Origin: an uncultured Reyranella sp. | GTDB taxonomy: Bacteria; Pseudomonadota; Alphaproteobacteria; Reyranellales; Reyranellaceae | DNA length: 64,000 nucleotides | Assembly: GCF_945957355.1 (NCBI RefSeq) | Contig: NZ_CAMFKM010000002.1 | Coordinates: 1 to 64,000 of the forward strand | Reading direction: 5' to 3' | In this document: piece after piece, positions 6,870 through 14,960 of the stretch | How the letters are laid out: every line of letters starts with the position of its first letter | How positions within the stretch are numbered: the stretch's first letter is position 1 | Notes under the pieces: generated by a model | Databases searched by the model: none | Seen by the model: the letters and a program-made list of their open reading frames with translations, nothing else | What the model was told of the DNA's origin: nothing | Translations under genes and position numbers: made by a program

Positions 6870-8813
6870 ATGCCTGATTACCACGCCTTCGTCTCGCATA
6901 GTTTCCTCGACCAGGACGCGCCGGTCGTCGAGAAGTTTATCAAGCTCTTCAACCACGTCGAAGCTCTTCATCCGCAGTTCAAATGGGACCACGCAATTCG
7001 GGCGGAGCCTCGCTCGTTGTCCGAAAAAGTCATCCGGGTATTCCAAGACAAGAATACGTTGATCGCGATCTGTACTAAGCGAGAACAGGTCTACGTCCCG
7101 AGCCGTCCCACGGCCGGACTCTGGGGGCTCCGCTTAGTCGCTGACGCAGAGCTAACGTGGAAAACGTCGGACTGGATATTGCAAGAGATTGGCTTCGCGA
7201 AGGGCCGGGACCTCACGTTAATCGTGTTCCTTGAGAATGGAGTGGTCCGGCCGGCCGGCATCACTTCAGACCTGCAAACCATTCCTTTTGATCGGGCGAA
7301 TCCAGAGGCGGCCTATGCGGATTTCATGGAGATGATCGCATCTCTCAATCCAATTACTCCTAACCAAGGCAGTATTGAGAAGCAGCCTCAGACAGTACAA
7401 CCGCCTGAAATCGACCAACAACCTGGCCCGGGTAAGTCAGGGGATGGGCCGCAATCCAATTGGGGGCAAGCGGATTACGATAGGGCACTGCTCTTAGAGA
7501 CCCTTGGAGACCACGGCGACACTGCTCAGGAAATCTATCTGAAATACAAAGAGTCCCCGCTTTTCATGGAGCCAAAGAACCAAGCCCGATGGGACGCCCA
7601 ACGCGAGTTTTTTATCGTACTCGCAGAAAAGAGCTCATCATTGCAGCCGCTATTGAACCTCAGCCGAGACAACCCCGACAACGCTCAAGTGTGGGATTAC
7701 TTGGGTCGGGCATACGCGCACCTCGAAATGAACCGTCAAGCGGCGGAGGCGAAAGAAAAGGCGGCTGAGCTTGAAAACTCTCTTGATAAGAAAAACAGGC
7801 TTTGGGGTGAAGCTGCCGCATTGCTTGCAAAGGCGGGCAATCAGCAGGGCGCAGCTCGAATTTTGCGACAGATGATAGATGCCACTTCCGCAGATACGGA
7901 GTCATCGGCACTTGAAGCCCTCCAGCGATATTTTGGAGAAACCAAAGAACTAGAATTTCAGATCGCCGCGCTTGAAGTGCTGAGGGAACGAGACCCCCTT
8001 GATGCAGATATTCGCTTCTCGCTCGGTTATCAATATGACGCGCTTGACGAGAATCGGGCGGCCCTACTTCATTACCTTGGTGTTCCTGAGCATAAGCGCG
8101 CTGGAGGCGCGTGGAATAATCTGGGGTTTGCTCGGGAGAAACTAAGCCTACCGATTGGCACGATAGGCGCCTATAGGCGAGCAATCGACGCGAAGGAACC
8201 GATCGCTTTCAGCAACCTTGCCAAGCGGTATAGCAGTGCCGGTTTCATACGCGAGGCGCTCCAAGTTTGCGATGAGGGCTTAACAGCATTGCCCGGCGAA
8301 AATGATATATCCGACTGCAAGGCCTTGCTCGAAAGTCAGCGAGAAGCTGAAACTAAGAGAGAAGAGGCATTCCTCAAAGAAGCGCGGCCCATTTCTGAAA
8401 CCTATGCGGAATTGGGTAAGGCTATGCTGCGGCGCTCAACGATTAGCTTGCCGATGAACTGGAAGGGACCGAAATGCGATCTGCTCGTGACTATCAGCGG
8501 CGACCGCATTGCAGCGGAGGGTGAGTTCACTGAGCAACCATCTGGCCTCGCTAGCGCAATCGCCGGTCGTTCGAGTAGTCCTCCGGCGCCGCTACCAGTT
8601 CGAATAGAGTATGAAGGTGTAATCAGGGGGCGGGCAGTGGTAGGTAGCGTTCAACAGCAAAATTTGGCCCGATCCACTTTGCTCGGCTCATGGTCGCCAC
8701 CCACCCCGCTGCTGATGTTCATTAGAGATGATGGACGCACAATCGACGTCATCGAAGAACCACGTGGCGGCAAGCCTAAGCGATACCAACTCCAGGCCTC
8801 TAGCGTAACGTAA
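6870..8813 (+). CDS. TIR-domain protein with TPR repeats and unknown C-terminal domain
   Basis: 647 residues. Residues 1-160 look like a TIR domain: YHAFVSHSF is the first beta strand/box 1, KNTLIAICT a later strand, and SDWILQEIGFA (Trp102, Glu106) matches the region carrying the catalytic glutamate of bacterial TIR NADases. A Pro/Gln-rich linker (about 165-195) leads to helical repeats (about 200-490) with TPR spacing, such as NPDNAQVWDYLGRAYAHLEM. The last 120-130 residues (from about 515) are predicted beta-rich and unrecognised. By family knowledge TIR proteins deplete NAD or make signalling nucleotides in anti-phage defence; TPRs could sense or scaffold. Activity is inferred. GC is low for this genome. 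No good Shine-Dalgarno precedes the ATG, and the leader may be very short. Confidence 0.75.
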   Translation: MPDYHAFVSHSFLDQDAPVVEKFIKLFNHVEALHPQFKWDHAIRAEPRSLSEKVIRVFQDKNTLIAICTKREQVYVPSRPTAGLWGLRLVADAELTWKTSDWILQEIGFAKGRDLTLIVFLENGVVRPAGITSDLQTIPFDRANPEAAYADFMEMIASLNPITPNQGSIEKQPQTVQPPEIDQQPGPGKSGDGPQSNWGQADYDRALLLETLGDHGDTAQEIYLKYKESPLFMEPKNQARWDAQREFFIVLAEKSSSLQPLLNLSRDNPDNAQVWDYLGRAYAHLEMNRQAAEAKEKAAELENSLDKKNRLWGEAAALLAKAGNQQGAARILRQMIDATSADTESSALEALQRYFGETKELEFQIAALEVLRERDPLDADIRFSLGYQYDALDENRAALLHYLGVPEHKRAGGAWNNLGFAREKLSLPIGTIGAYRRAIDAKEPIAFSNLAKRYSSAGFIREALQVCDEGLTALPGENDISDCKALLESQREAETKREEAFLKEARPISETYAELGKAMLRRSTISLPMNWKGPKCDLLVTISGDRIAAEGEFTEQPSGLASAIAGRSSSPPAPLPVRIEYEGVIRGRAVVGSVQQQNLARSTLLGSWSPPTPLLMFIRDDGRTIDVIEEPRGGKPKRYQLQASSVT

Positions 8814-8968
8814 TATCCGAGATCATCGTTTGGATGCTCCTCTTCGTTATCAATGGGGAGCGCTGCACTTCTCTGCTGGGACTATATTGGAGAAGGTGCA
8901 TCAAGCGCCAAATAGAGAATCGTGCTACGGTGGGACTTGGGCTAAAGCTTCAGGGGGATGCCGACCTC

Positions 8969-9003
8969 TGGCCAAGCCGTGCGCTTAGGCGCGTCTTTGG
9001 CCA
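8969..9003 (+). terminator. Hairpin after the TIR-TPR gene
   Basis: TGGCCAAG (8969-8976) pairs with CTTTGGCCA (8995-9003) around an inner GTGCGC/GCGCGT stem. It lies about 155 bp after the TIR-TPR stop. There is no strong T-run after it, so it is only a possible terminator. The rest of 8814-9042 shows no gene or other clear signal. Confidence 0.35.
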
Positions 9004-9042
9004 TCCTTGAGAGCTGGCGCGGGGCCGGGATGCCGCAATTGC

Positions 9043-9072
9043 AAAAAAGCCGCCAGTGATGAGCTGGCGGCT
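9043..9072 (-). terminator. Rho-independent terminator of the 9108-9389 gene
   Basis: On the minus strand a perfect 9-bp stem (AGCCGCCAG/CTGGCGGCT, loop of 7) is followed directly by a run of six T. It lies 36 bp downstream of the stop of the small minus-strand gene at 9108. This is the clearest intrinsic terminator in the window. Confidence 0.85.
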
Positions 9073-9107
9073 CCTAGTACAACTTGTCTAGCTAGCCCAC
9101 GGTATGC

Positions 9108-9389
9108 CTACGCCGCCGTCCAGTATGCGCCACCTTCTGTCTCGCATCGCGCCGCGTCAGTTTCCATCCAATCAATCCATTCCATCGTTAGCTCTTGCAG
9201 CTCTTCCTTCGGCGTCCCGTTGGCGTGCTCCCAAAGCAGTCCATAGGCAACGTCCACCTCCCGGCCGAACTCAACGTAGGCGCCATCGCGGGTTCTAACG
9301 ACCCGGATGCCCGTCTCTCTTCCCGCTGACGGGGTTGGCCGTTCATATGTTTCGATGCGGTAGCCTTCCAATTCGACGAACGTAGCCAT
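9108..9389 (-). CDS. Small unknown protein at the right end of the island
   Basis: 93 residues, acidic, no membrane or signal segment. The sequence (MATFVELEGYRIETYER, then VRVVRTRDGAYVEFGREV-type strands and a C-terminal helix EELQELTMEWIDWME) is not a family I know. The start is supported by GGGGGAG about 6 nt upstream of the ATG, and a strong terminator follows, so it is likely an expressed single-gene unit. It is the last gene before the comM junction at 9461. Confidence 0.6.
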   Translation of the reverse strand: MATFVELEGYRIETYERPTPSAGRETGIRVVRTRDGAYVEFGREVDVAYGLLWEHANGTPKEELQELTMEWIDWMETDAARCETEGGAYWTAA

Positions 9390-9416
9390 GTCACTCTCCC
9401 CCTAATAGGTTGAAGC

Positions 9417-10124
9417 TCAGTGTGCCGGCCGCCTCTGCATTTGGGTCCATTGAGCCAAATTGAGCAGGTTGTGGCCACCGGCCGCGGCGATCTCGAGCAC
9501 CCGCTTGGCGCTCTCCTGCCCCTTGATCTCGCTGAGGTCTGGATAGGTCTCCCGATCGTCCGCCATCAGCGCTTCGGGCGTCGGCAGGGTCTGCTGGCCG
9601 CGCAGATGGTTGATCAGCGCCAGCAGCGAAGGCGCGGCGATGATCGGCGGTCGGTCGGTGTCGGCCAGGGAATCGAAGCCACCCCACGCGGCCTCGCCCC
9701 CGCACACCGCCGGGCAGATCACGCCGCGCCCCGCCGCCTGGGCGGCGATCGCCGCCGGCAGGACGCCCGGCACGCGGCAGAGCGAGCCGTCGAGCGCCAG
9801 TTCCCCAAGCACCACGAAACCCTCGACGCTCTCTCGCGGCAGAACGCCCAGGGCAGCCAACAGACCCAGCGCGATCGGCAGGTCGTAGTGACTGCCCTCC
9901 TTGGCGAGGTCGGCCGGCGACAGGTTGACGGTGATCCGCTGCGGCGGCAGCGCCAATCCCAACGCCCGGAAGCAGGCCCGCACCCGCTCCCGGCTCTCGC
10001 CCACCGCCTTGTCCGCCAGTCCGACCACCGCGAAGGCGATGGTCCCCGGCGCCACCAGCACCTGAACGTCGACCGGCAGGACATCGATGCCCTGGAACGC
10101 CACCGTCCGAACCGTCGCCTGCAT
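9417..10124 (-). pseudogene. comM: comM/yifB remnant, N-terminal piece
   Basis: The first 221 residues are a good ComM/YifB N-terminus: an S5-fold domain with FAVVGLADKAVGESRERVRA and VNLSPADLAKEGSHYDLPIA, then DLSEIKGQESAKR and EIAAAGGHNLL, just before where the Walker A GPPGSGKS would begin. At 9461/9462 it leaves the family, adds 14 unrelated residues and stops at 9417. The ATG at 10124 has a purine-rich GGGAGCGGGAC upstream. Together with 2008-2283 it shows a comM gene broken by the island and missing its central ATPase. The N-terminal fragment may still be translated but lacks all nucleotide-binding motifs. Confidence 0.9.
9439..9460. repeat. Imperfect palindrome abutting the right island junction
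   Basis: ATTTGG (9439-9444) and CCAAAT (9455-9460) flank a partly symmetric centre; 9 of 11 position pairs match. It ends exactly where comM homology resumes (9461/9462). Attachment sites of serine recombinases are short imperfect palindromes, so this may be a remnant of the attachment half-site. No counterpart was found at the left end, which appears deleted. Confidence 0.35.
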
Positions 10125-10200
10125 GTCCCGCTCCCGTCCTGTGCCGGGAACAATTAAAGAACGTACAGCGCGTTAGTAAAGCACGTCTTGGTTGCAAAGT

Positions 10201-11184
10201 TCAAGGCACTGCCGCGATGGCCTTGATCCGCTCGACCAAGACCCTGACGACCGGATCTGCCGCGTAGCGCGCATAGACCGGCCCGATGGCGTCAGCGAAG
10301 GCCTTGCGATCGACTTCCCTGACGATCTCGACCCCCAAGGACGCCGCCGTCGCGCGCGCCATCTCCTCTCGCTCGACGCGCAACTGGCGCTGCAGCTTGA
10401 CGGACTCCTCGGCAGCCGCCCGGAGGAGTTTCTGGTCATCCGGCGACAGGAGCTGCCACGCCATCTTCGAGATCACGAGGACCTCGGGCGGCCGCGTATG
10501 CTGGGTGAGACTGTAGACGCCCGTCGCGGCCTTCTGGCGCGACGCCAGAAAGGCCGAGAGATAAGCCGAGGGATTCTCCTCGGCCGCATCGACGAGTCCG
10601 GCTCTGATTGCTTCGTGGACCAGGCCACCCGGCAGCGATACCGCTTGGCCTCCCATCGCCTGCGCCGTCGCGCGCGCCATCTCCGAGAGGGGCACGCCGA
10701 TCTTCAGGTTCTTCATGTCTGCCACGGTGCGGATGGGCCGGCGCGCCATGATCGACCGGTAGCCAGGATCGTAGAAGCAGAGCCCAACGAGGCCGATGTC
10801 GTCGAGAGATGCGAGGATCTGCTCGCCGATCGGCCCATCGAGCGTCCGATGCACGTGGTCGTCGGACTCAAAGAGGTATGGGAGCGAGAGCGCGGTCGTG
10901 GCGGGAACCAGGTCGTGGAAGCTTGCAACGCCCACGGCCGCCATCGCCAGCCTGCCGGTACGCACCTGCTGGAGAGTGAACGACTCGGTGTCGCCACTCT
11001 TCGGCTGGAGCGCCAGCTTGATGCGACCGGCCGTGCGCTCGGCGACCAGCCTCGACATTTCGGCCATGGCCAGCGCCGACGGATAGTCCGGGCGATGAAC
11101 GGTCGAGAGCCCTATTGTCTCGGCTCGCGCCGCGACCGGCCCCAAGAGCAACGCTACCATCACCGATAACAAGAACACACGCAT
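10201..11184 (-). CDS. TRAP transporter substrate-binding protein (DctP family), orphan
   Basis: About 327 residues with a signal peptide (MRVFLLSVMVALLLGPVAARAE). The mature chain has the DctP pattern: an early ALAMAEMSRLVAERTAGRIKLAL segment, SLPYLFESDDHVHR, and the conserved NLKIGVPLSEMARATAQAMGG stretch with AADMKNLK-like motif at about residue 140. In the family this periplasmic protein binds a carboxylate such as a C4-dicarboxylate and delivers it to DctQ/DctM membrane subunits, which are not present nearby. The start at 11184 is chosen because it begins the signal peptide; a longer start 10 codons upstream is possible. Ligand unknown. Confidence 0.8.
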   Translation of the reverse strand: MRVFLLSVMVALLLGPVAARAETIGLSTVHRPDYPSALAMAEMSRLVAERTAGRIKLALQPKSGDTESFTLQQVRTGRLAMAAVGVASFHDLVPATTALSLPYLFESDDHVHRTLDGPIGEQILASLDDIGLVGLCFYDPGYRSIMARRPIRTVADMKNLKIGVPLSEMARATAQAMGGQAVSLPGGLVHEAIRAGLVDAAEENPSAYLSAFLASRQKAATGVYSLTQHTRPPEVLVISKMAWQLLSPDDQKLLRAAAEESVKLQRQLRVEREEMARATAASLGVEIVREVDRKAFADAIGPVYARYAADPVVRVLVERIKAIAAVP

Positions 11185-11280
11185 CGGACCACACTTCCGG
11201 GTTTGCATTTCCACGGACAGAAGGTGGGGTGCGTGCGCGAGGACGCTATTGCAAAGTCTTCAGACGAACATGAACGACAT

Positions 11281-12270
11281 TCACAGCGCGGCGGCGAGCG
11301 GCGGCACTTCGTCGAGCCGGCTGGGTGGATGACCGACACGACGCTTCTGCAAGGCCGGCGGCGCATAGAGCACGTCAAATTCCTCGACGATCACCCGGCG
11401 CAGCCAGCGGTGGGCCGCATTTCTCTCTTCGCTGGCGTGCCAGATCATGTCGACGGCGTATTCGATGCCTTCAAGCGGTGGCGGCAGCAGCATCGTCGCC
11501 AGCTCGCTCGGCGCACTGTAGAGCGCCACCCAGCGCTGCGGCAGCACGGCGCAGAGGTCGGTGTGGGCAAGAACCGCCACGACCCCCGCCAGGGTCGGGA
11601 TCGTGACCGCGGTGCGCCGCGTCACGCCCCTGCCTCGCAGCACCTCGTCGAGGCTGCGCCGGTCGACGATGGCGCTGGAAACGTCGAGAAAGGGCAATTC
11701 GAGGAATCGATCCAGGGTGAGTTTGGCCATCCTGGCAGGATGATCAGACCGCATCGCGACGACGAAAGGATCGCGCCAGATTCGCTTGCGGCGATATTCC
11801 GGCCCGCGTGCGCGGGCGTCCACGCGCATCTGGATGTCGCCGGGGGCGTAAGGATCCTCGTCGTCGTCAGGGAGTTGGCCAACGATCATGGTGACGCCGG
11901 GCGCTTCCGCGCGCACGCGCGCGCACAGCCGAGGCAACAGGCAGTCGCTCATGAAATCGGACTGGCGCAGGTTGAAAGTACGCTGTGACGTTTCGGGATC
12001 GAAATCGCGCTGCAGCGAAATGCCCTGCTGCAGGCTGTGCAAGGCGGCGCGCACGAAGGGGACCAACTCGAGCGCACGCCGCGTCGGCGACATGCCGGTC
12101 GGCGTGCGACTGAACAACGGGTCGCCGAGGGTCTGGCGCAGGCGGTTGAGCGCGTGGCTGACGGCCGACGGCGTCATGCCGATCGCCTTGGCCGCGCGGG
12201 TAATGCCCTTCTCCGCCATCAGCGCATCGAAGATTACCAGGAGGTTGAGATCGATGCTGCGGAGGTTCAT
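11281..12270 (-). CDS. LysR-family transcriptional regulator
   Basis: 329 residues. The N-terminal winged helix-turn-helix reads LRSIDLNLLVIFDALMAEKGITRAAKAIGMTPSAVSHALNRLR with residues well conserved for LysR; the remainder is the two-lobed effector domain (VALYSAPSELATMLL near the end). AGGAGGG lies 5 nt before the ATG at 12270, which settles the start over the longer frame. The gene is divergent from the acyl-CoA dehydrogenase operon (12459) across 188 bp. By the usual LysR layout it probably controls that operon in response to a pathway intermediate. The opening DLNLL-FDAL is of the NodD/SyrM-like subgroup. Confidence 0.9.
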   Translation of the reverse strand: MNLRSIDLNLLVIFDALMAEKGITRAAKAIGMTPSAVSHALNRLRQTLGDPLFSRTPTGMSPTRRALELVPFVRAALHSLQQGISLQRDFDPETSQRTFNLRQSDFMSDCLLPRLCARVRAEAPGVTMIVGQLPDDDEDPYAPGDIQMRVDARARGPEYRRKRIWRDPFVVAMRSDHPARMAKLTLDRFLELPFLDVSSAIVDRRSLDEVLRGRGVTRRTAVTIPTLAGVVAVLAHTDLCAVLPQRWVALYSAPSELATMLLPPPLEGIEYAVDMIWHASEERNAAHRWLRRVIVEEFDVLYAPPALQKRRVGHPPSRLDEVPPLAAAL

Positions 12271-12458
12271 ACGAACCCTCCTGTTCGAGGCGGTAAGCTC
12301 TGAACGCGGAGAGGCCATCTTGCTCGCTTACCAGATCGATTGATACCCCGAGCTGGAGAGATATCCGCGTTCACCGGCGTGCGGATCCCATCCCGAACCC
12401 GGTGCCCCGCCGGCCGCGGCCCGTGCTAGGTTGCCGCCCGCAAACGCGGGAGAGTTTC

Positions 12459-13658
12459 GTGACGGCCAAGCAGAAGATCGACGACCTCAATTTCACGCCG
12501 CCGGCGGCGATCACCGACCTGGCCGCCCGGGTGAAGGCGTTCATCAAGGACAAGATCATCCCCTACGAGACCGACCCGCGCTGGACCGCCCACGGGCCGA
12601 CCGACGAGCTGCGGATCGAGATGAACGAGCTGGCCCGCGCGGCCGGCGTGTTCGCGCCGCAGGTGCCCAAGGAATATGGCGGCCAGGCGCTGAGCCAGGT
12701 CGGCCGCGCCCATGTCTTCGAGGCGGCCGGCTATTCGATCCTGGGGCCGACGGCGATCCATTGCGCCTCGCCCGACGAGGGCAACATCCACCTGCTCGAC
12801 GTGGTGGCCCGCCCCGACCAGCGCGAGCACTTCCTGAAGCGCATGGCGACGGGGCAGATCCGCTCGATCTTCTGCATGACCGAGCCCGGCGGCGCCGGCT
12901 CCGACCCCAGCCTGATGACGACGACGGCCCGGCTGGAAGGCAACGAGTGGGTGATCAACGGCCGCAAATGGCTGATCACCGGCGCCGAGGGCGCGGGTTG
13001 CGCCATCATCATGGCCAAGAATGAGGGCGGTCCGATGGACGGCCACGCCACCATGTTCCTGGCCGACCTGCCCGATCCCGCCATCCGCATCGAGCGCACG
13101 CTCGACACGATGGATTCCTCCTTCACCGGCGGCCATGGCGTGATCGAGATCAAGAACCTGCGCCTGCCGGCCGACGCGGTACTAGGCGAGATCGGCAAGG
13201 GCTTCCGCTACGCTCAGGTCCGCCTCGCCCCCGCCCGCCTCAGTCACTGCATGCGCTGGCTGGGCGCGGCGATGCGCGCGCAGGACATCGCCACGGACTA
13301 TGCGCGTCATCGCATGGCCTTCGGCAAGACGCTGGGCGAGCACCAGGGCGTGTCGTTCATGCTGGCCGACAATCTGATGGACATGAACCAGGCGCGGCTG
13401 TCGATCTGGCACACCGCCTGGCTGCTCGACCAGGGCGAGCGCGCCTCGAACGAGAGCTCGATGTCCAAGGTGATCTGCTCGGAGGCCTATTTCCGCGTCG
13501 CCGACCGCTGCATGCAGATCCTGGGCGGCCTCGGCATCACCCGCGACACCGTGGTCGAGCGCTTCTTCCGCGACTCGCGTGCCTTCCGCATCTACGATGG
13601 CCCGTCCGAGGTCCATCGCTGGGCGCTGGGTGCACGGATCGTTTCGGGGAAGATGTAG
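12459..13658 (+). CDS. Acyl-CoA dehydrogenase (ACAD10/11-like)
   Basis: 399 residues. The order is the N-terminal helical domain, the middle beta domain with CMTEPGGAGSDPS and NGRKWLITGA, and the C-terminal helical domain with QILGGLGITRDTVVERFFRDSRAFRIYDGPSEVHRW split by the FAD-binding turn. These are standard FAD acyl-CoA dehydrogenase motifs. The start is GTG at 12459 with GGGAGAG 4 nt before it. It is first in an operon with an aminotransferase (10 bp gap) and an APH-type kinase (8 bp gap). ACAD10/11 proteins naturally pair with APH kinases to process hydroxyacyl-CoAs via a phosphorylated intermediate, so a similar cooperation is possible here, by inference. Confidence 0.9.
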   Translation: MTAKQKIDDLNFTPPAAITDLAARVKAFIKDKIIPYETDPRWTAHGPTDELRIEMNELARAAGVFAPQVPKEYGGQALSQVGRAHVFEAAGYSILGPTAIHCASPDEGNIHLLDVVARPDQREHFLKRMATGQIRSIFCMTEPGGAGSDPSLMTTTARLEGNEWVINGRKWLITGAEGAGCAIIMAKNEGGPMDGHATMFLADLPDPAIRIERTLDTMDSSFTGGHGVIEIKNLRLPADAVLGEIGKGFRYAQVRLAPARLSHCMRWLGAAMRAQDIATDYARHRMAFGKTLGEHQGVSFMLADNLMDMNQARLSIWHTAWLLDQGERASNESSMSKVICSEAYFRVADRCMQILGGLGITRDTVVERFFRDSRAFRIYDGPSEVHRWALGARIVSGKM

Positions 13659-13668
13659 GACGGAGACC

Positions 13669-14952
13669 ATGAAGGCCGCGACACTGGCTGCCCGCAGAGA
13701 CCAAGCCCTGGGCGCCGGTGCGCCGCTCTTCTACAGCACGCCCCTGCACATCGTGCGGGGCCAGGGCGTGGAGCTGTTCGACCCCGAGGGCCGGCGCTAC
13801 GTCGACATGTACAACAACGTGCCCTGCGTCGGTCACGCCAACCCGTACGTCGCCGAGGCGATGGCGCGCCAGCAATCGACGCTCAACGTCCACAGCCGCT
13901 ACCTGCACGAAGGCATCGTCGCCTTCGCCGAGCGGCTGGCGGCGCTGCACGGGCCTGAGATCGAGAGCGTGATCTTCTCCTGCTCCGGCACCGAAGCCAA
14001 CGAGGTGGCGCTGCGCATGGCGCGGATGGCCAACGGCAAGGCCGGCATCGTCTGCACCAACGCGACCTATCACGGCAACAGCGAGGCGGTCGGCAAGATG
14101 ACCCGCATCGGCAGCGGCCAAAACACCGCCGGCGACGTGCGCGCGATCCCCTTCCCCGAGATGCTGCGCCCGCTGGTGCCCGGCGCCGGCGAGGACGAAT
14201 TGTGCGAGGCCTATCTCGACCGGCTGCGCCAGGTCATCCGCAGCTTCGAGGAGGACGGCACGGGCTTCGCGGGACTGATCGTGTGTTCGATCTTCGCCAA
14301 CGAGGGCCTGCCCGACGTGCCGCGCGGCTTCATGGCGCGCGCCACGGAGATCGTGCACGAGGCGGGTGGGCTGGTGATCGCCGACGAGGTCCAGGCAGGC
14401 TACTGCCGTAGCGGGGTCTGGTGGGGCTACGACGTGCTGGGCTTCAAGCCCGACATCGTCGTCACCGGCAAGCCGATGGGCAACGGCCTGCCGCTGGCAG
14501 CCACCGCGGCGAGCCGCACGCTGGTCGAGACCTTCCGGGCGGCGACGCGCTACTTCAACACCTTCGCGTCGAGCCCGCTGCAGGCCGCGGTCGGCATGGC
14601 GGTGATCGACGTCATCGAACGCGAGGGCCTCGCCGCGAACGTTGCCACCGTGGGCGCCTTCCTGAAATCGGCCCTGGCCGAGCGCAAGGGCCGCTTCGCC
14701 TCGATCGCCGACGTGCGCGGCCACGGGCTGTTCATCGGTGTCGAGATCGCCACGACCGACACCGCGCGGGACCCCGACATGGACAAGGCGGTCGATGTCA
14801 TCAACCGCCTGAAGGATCGCGGCTTTCTCACGAGCAATGCCGGCGCCTACAAGAACGTCGTGAAGATCCGGCCGCCGCTGGTCTTCAAGCAAAGCCATGC
14901 CGAGGAATTCCTCACCGCCTTCGACGCGACGATGGCGGAAGTCGACGGCTGA
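13669..14952 (+). CDS. Class-III pyridoxal-phosphate aminotransferase/phospho-lyase
   Basis: 427 residues with class-III motifs: FSCSGTEANEVALR (phosphate-binding turn), VIADEVQAGYCRSG (Asp holding the PLP ring) and VVTGKPMGNGLP with Schiff-base Lys268. The GKPMGNG form rather than GK-x-IGGG, and an APH-type kinase directly downstream, are features of the AGXT2L group, which includes ethanolamine-phosphate and 5-phosphohydroxylysine phospho-lyases. Whether this enzyme transaminates or eliminates phosphate is therefore open. The start has CGGAG a few nt upstream. It is the second gene of the LysR-controlled operon. Confidence 0.85.
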   Translation: MKAATLAARRDQALGAGAPLFYSTPLHIVRGQGVELFDPEGRRYVDMYNNVPCVGHANPYVAEAMARQQSTLNVHSRYLHEGIVAFAERLAALHGPEIESVIFSCSGTEANEVALRMARMANGKAGIVCTNATYHGNSEAVGKMTRIGSGQNTAGDVRAIPFPEMLRPLVPGAGEDELCEAYLDRLRQVIRSFEEDGTGFAGLIVCSIFANEGLPDVPRGFMARATEIVHEAGGLVIADEVQAGYCRSGVWWGYDVLGFKPDIVVTGKPMGNGLPLAATAASRTLVETFRAATRYFNTFASSPLQAAVGMAVIDVIEREGLAANVATVGAFLKSALAERKGRFASIADVRGHGLFIGVEIATTDTARDPDMDKAVDVINRLKDRGFLTSNAGAYKNVVKIRPPLVFKQSHAEEFLTAFDATMAEVDG

Positions 14953-14960
14953 GGCGCTCG

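Larger units (their letters stand above)
2276..9461. mobile_element. Foreign island/decayed T7-like prophage integrated in comM
   Basis: This 7.2-kb block sits between the two halves of comM. It differs from its surroundings by lower GC, frequent AT-rich codons (especially in the genes at 5118-6070 and 6870-8813) and sparse coding. It carries a phage-type single-subunit RNA polymerase fragment, a serine recombinase, four proteins I could not identify and a TIR-TPR protein. The right junction is sharp: comM reads normally to GGHNLL (codon ending at 9462) and then leaves the family. The left junction falls inside the RNA polymerase gene. No convincing long direct repeat was seen at the two ends. 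Inference: integration into comM followed by a deletion at the left end. Confidence 0.8.

Noticed and set aside
2276..9461. Long direct repeats marking attL/attR of the island.
   Set aside because: I compared both junctions by eye and found only short chance matches such as CAGTTG/CAGGTTG; the left end seems deleted.
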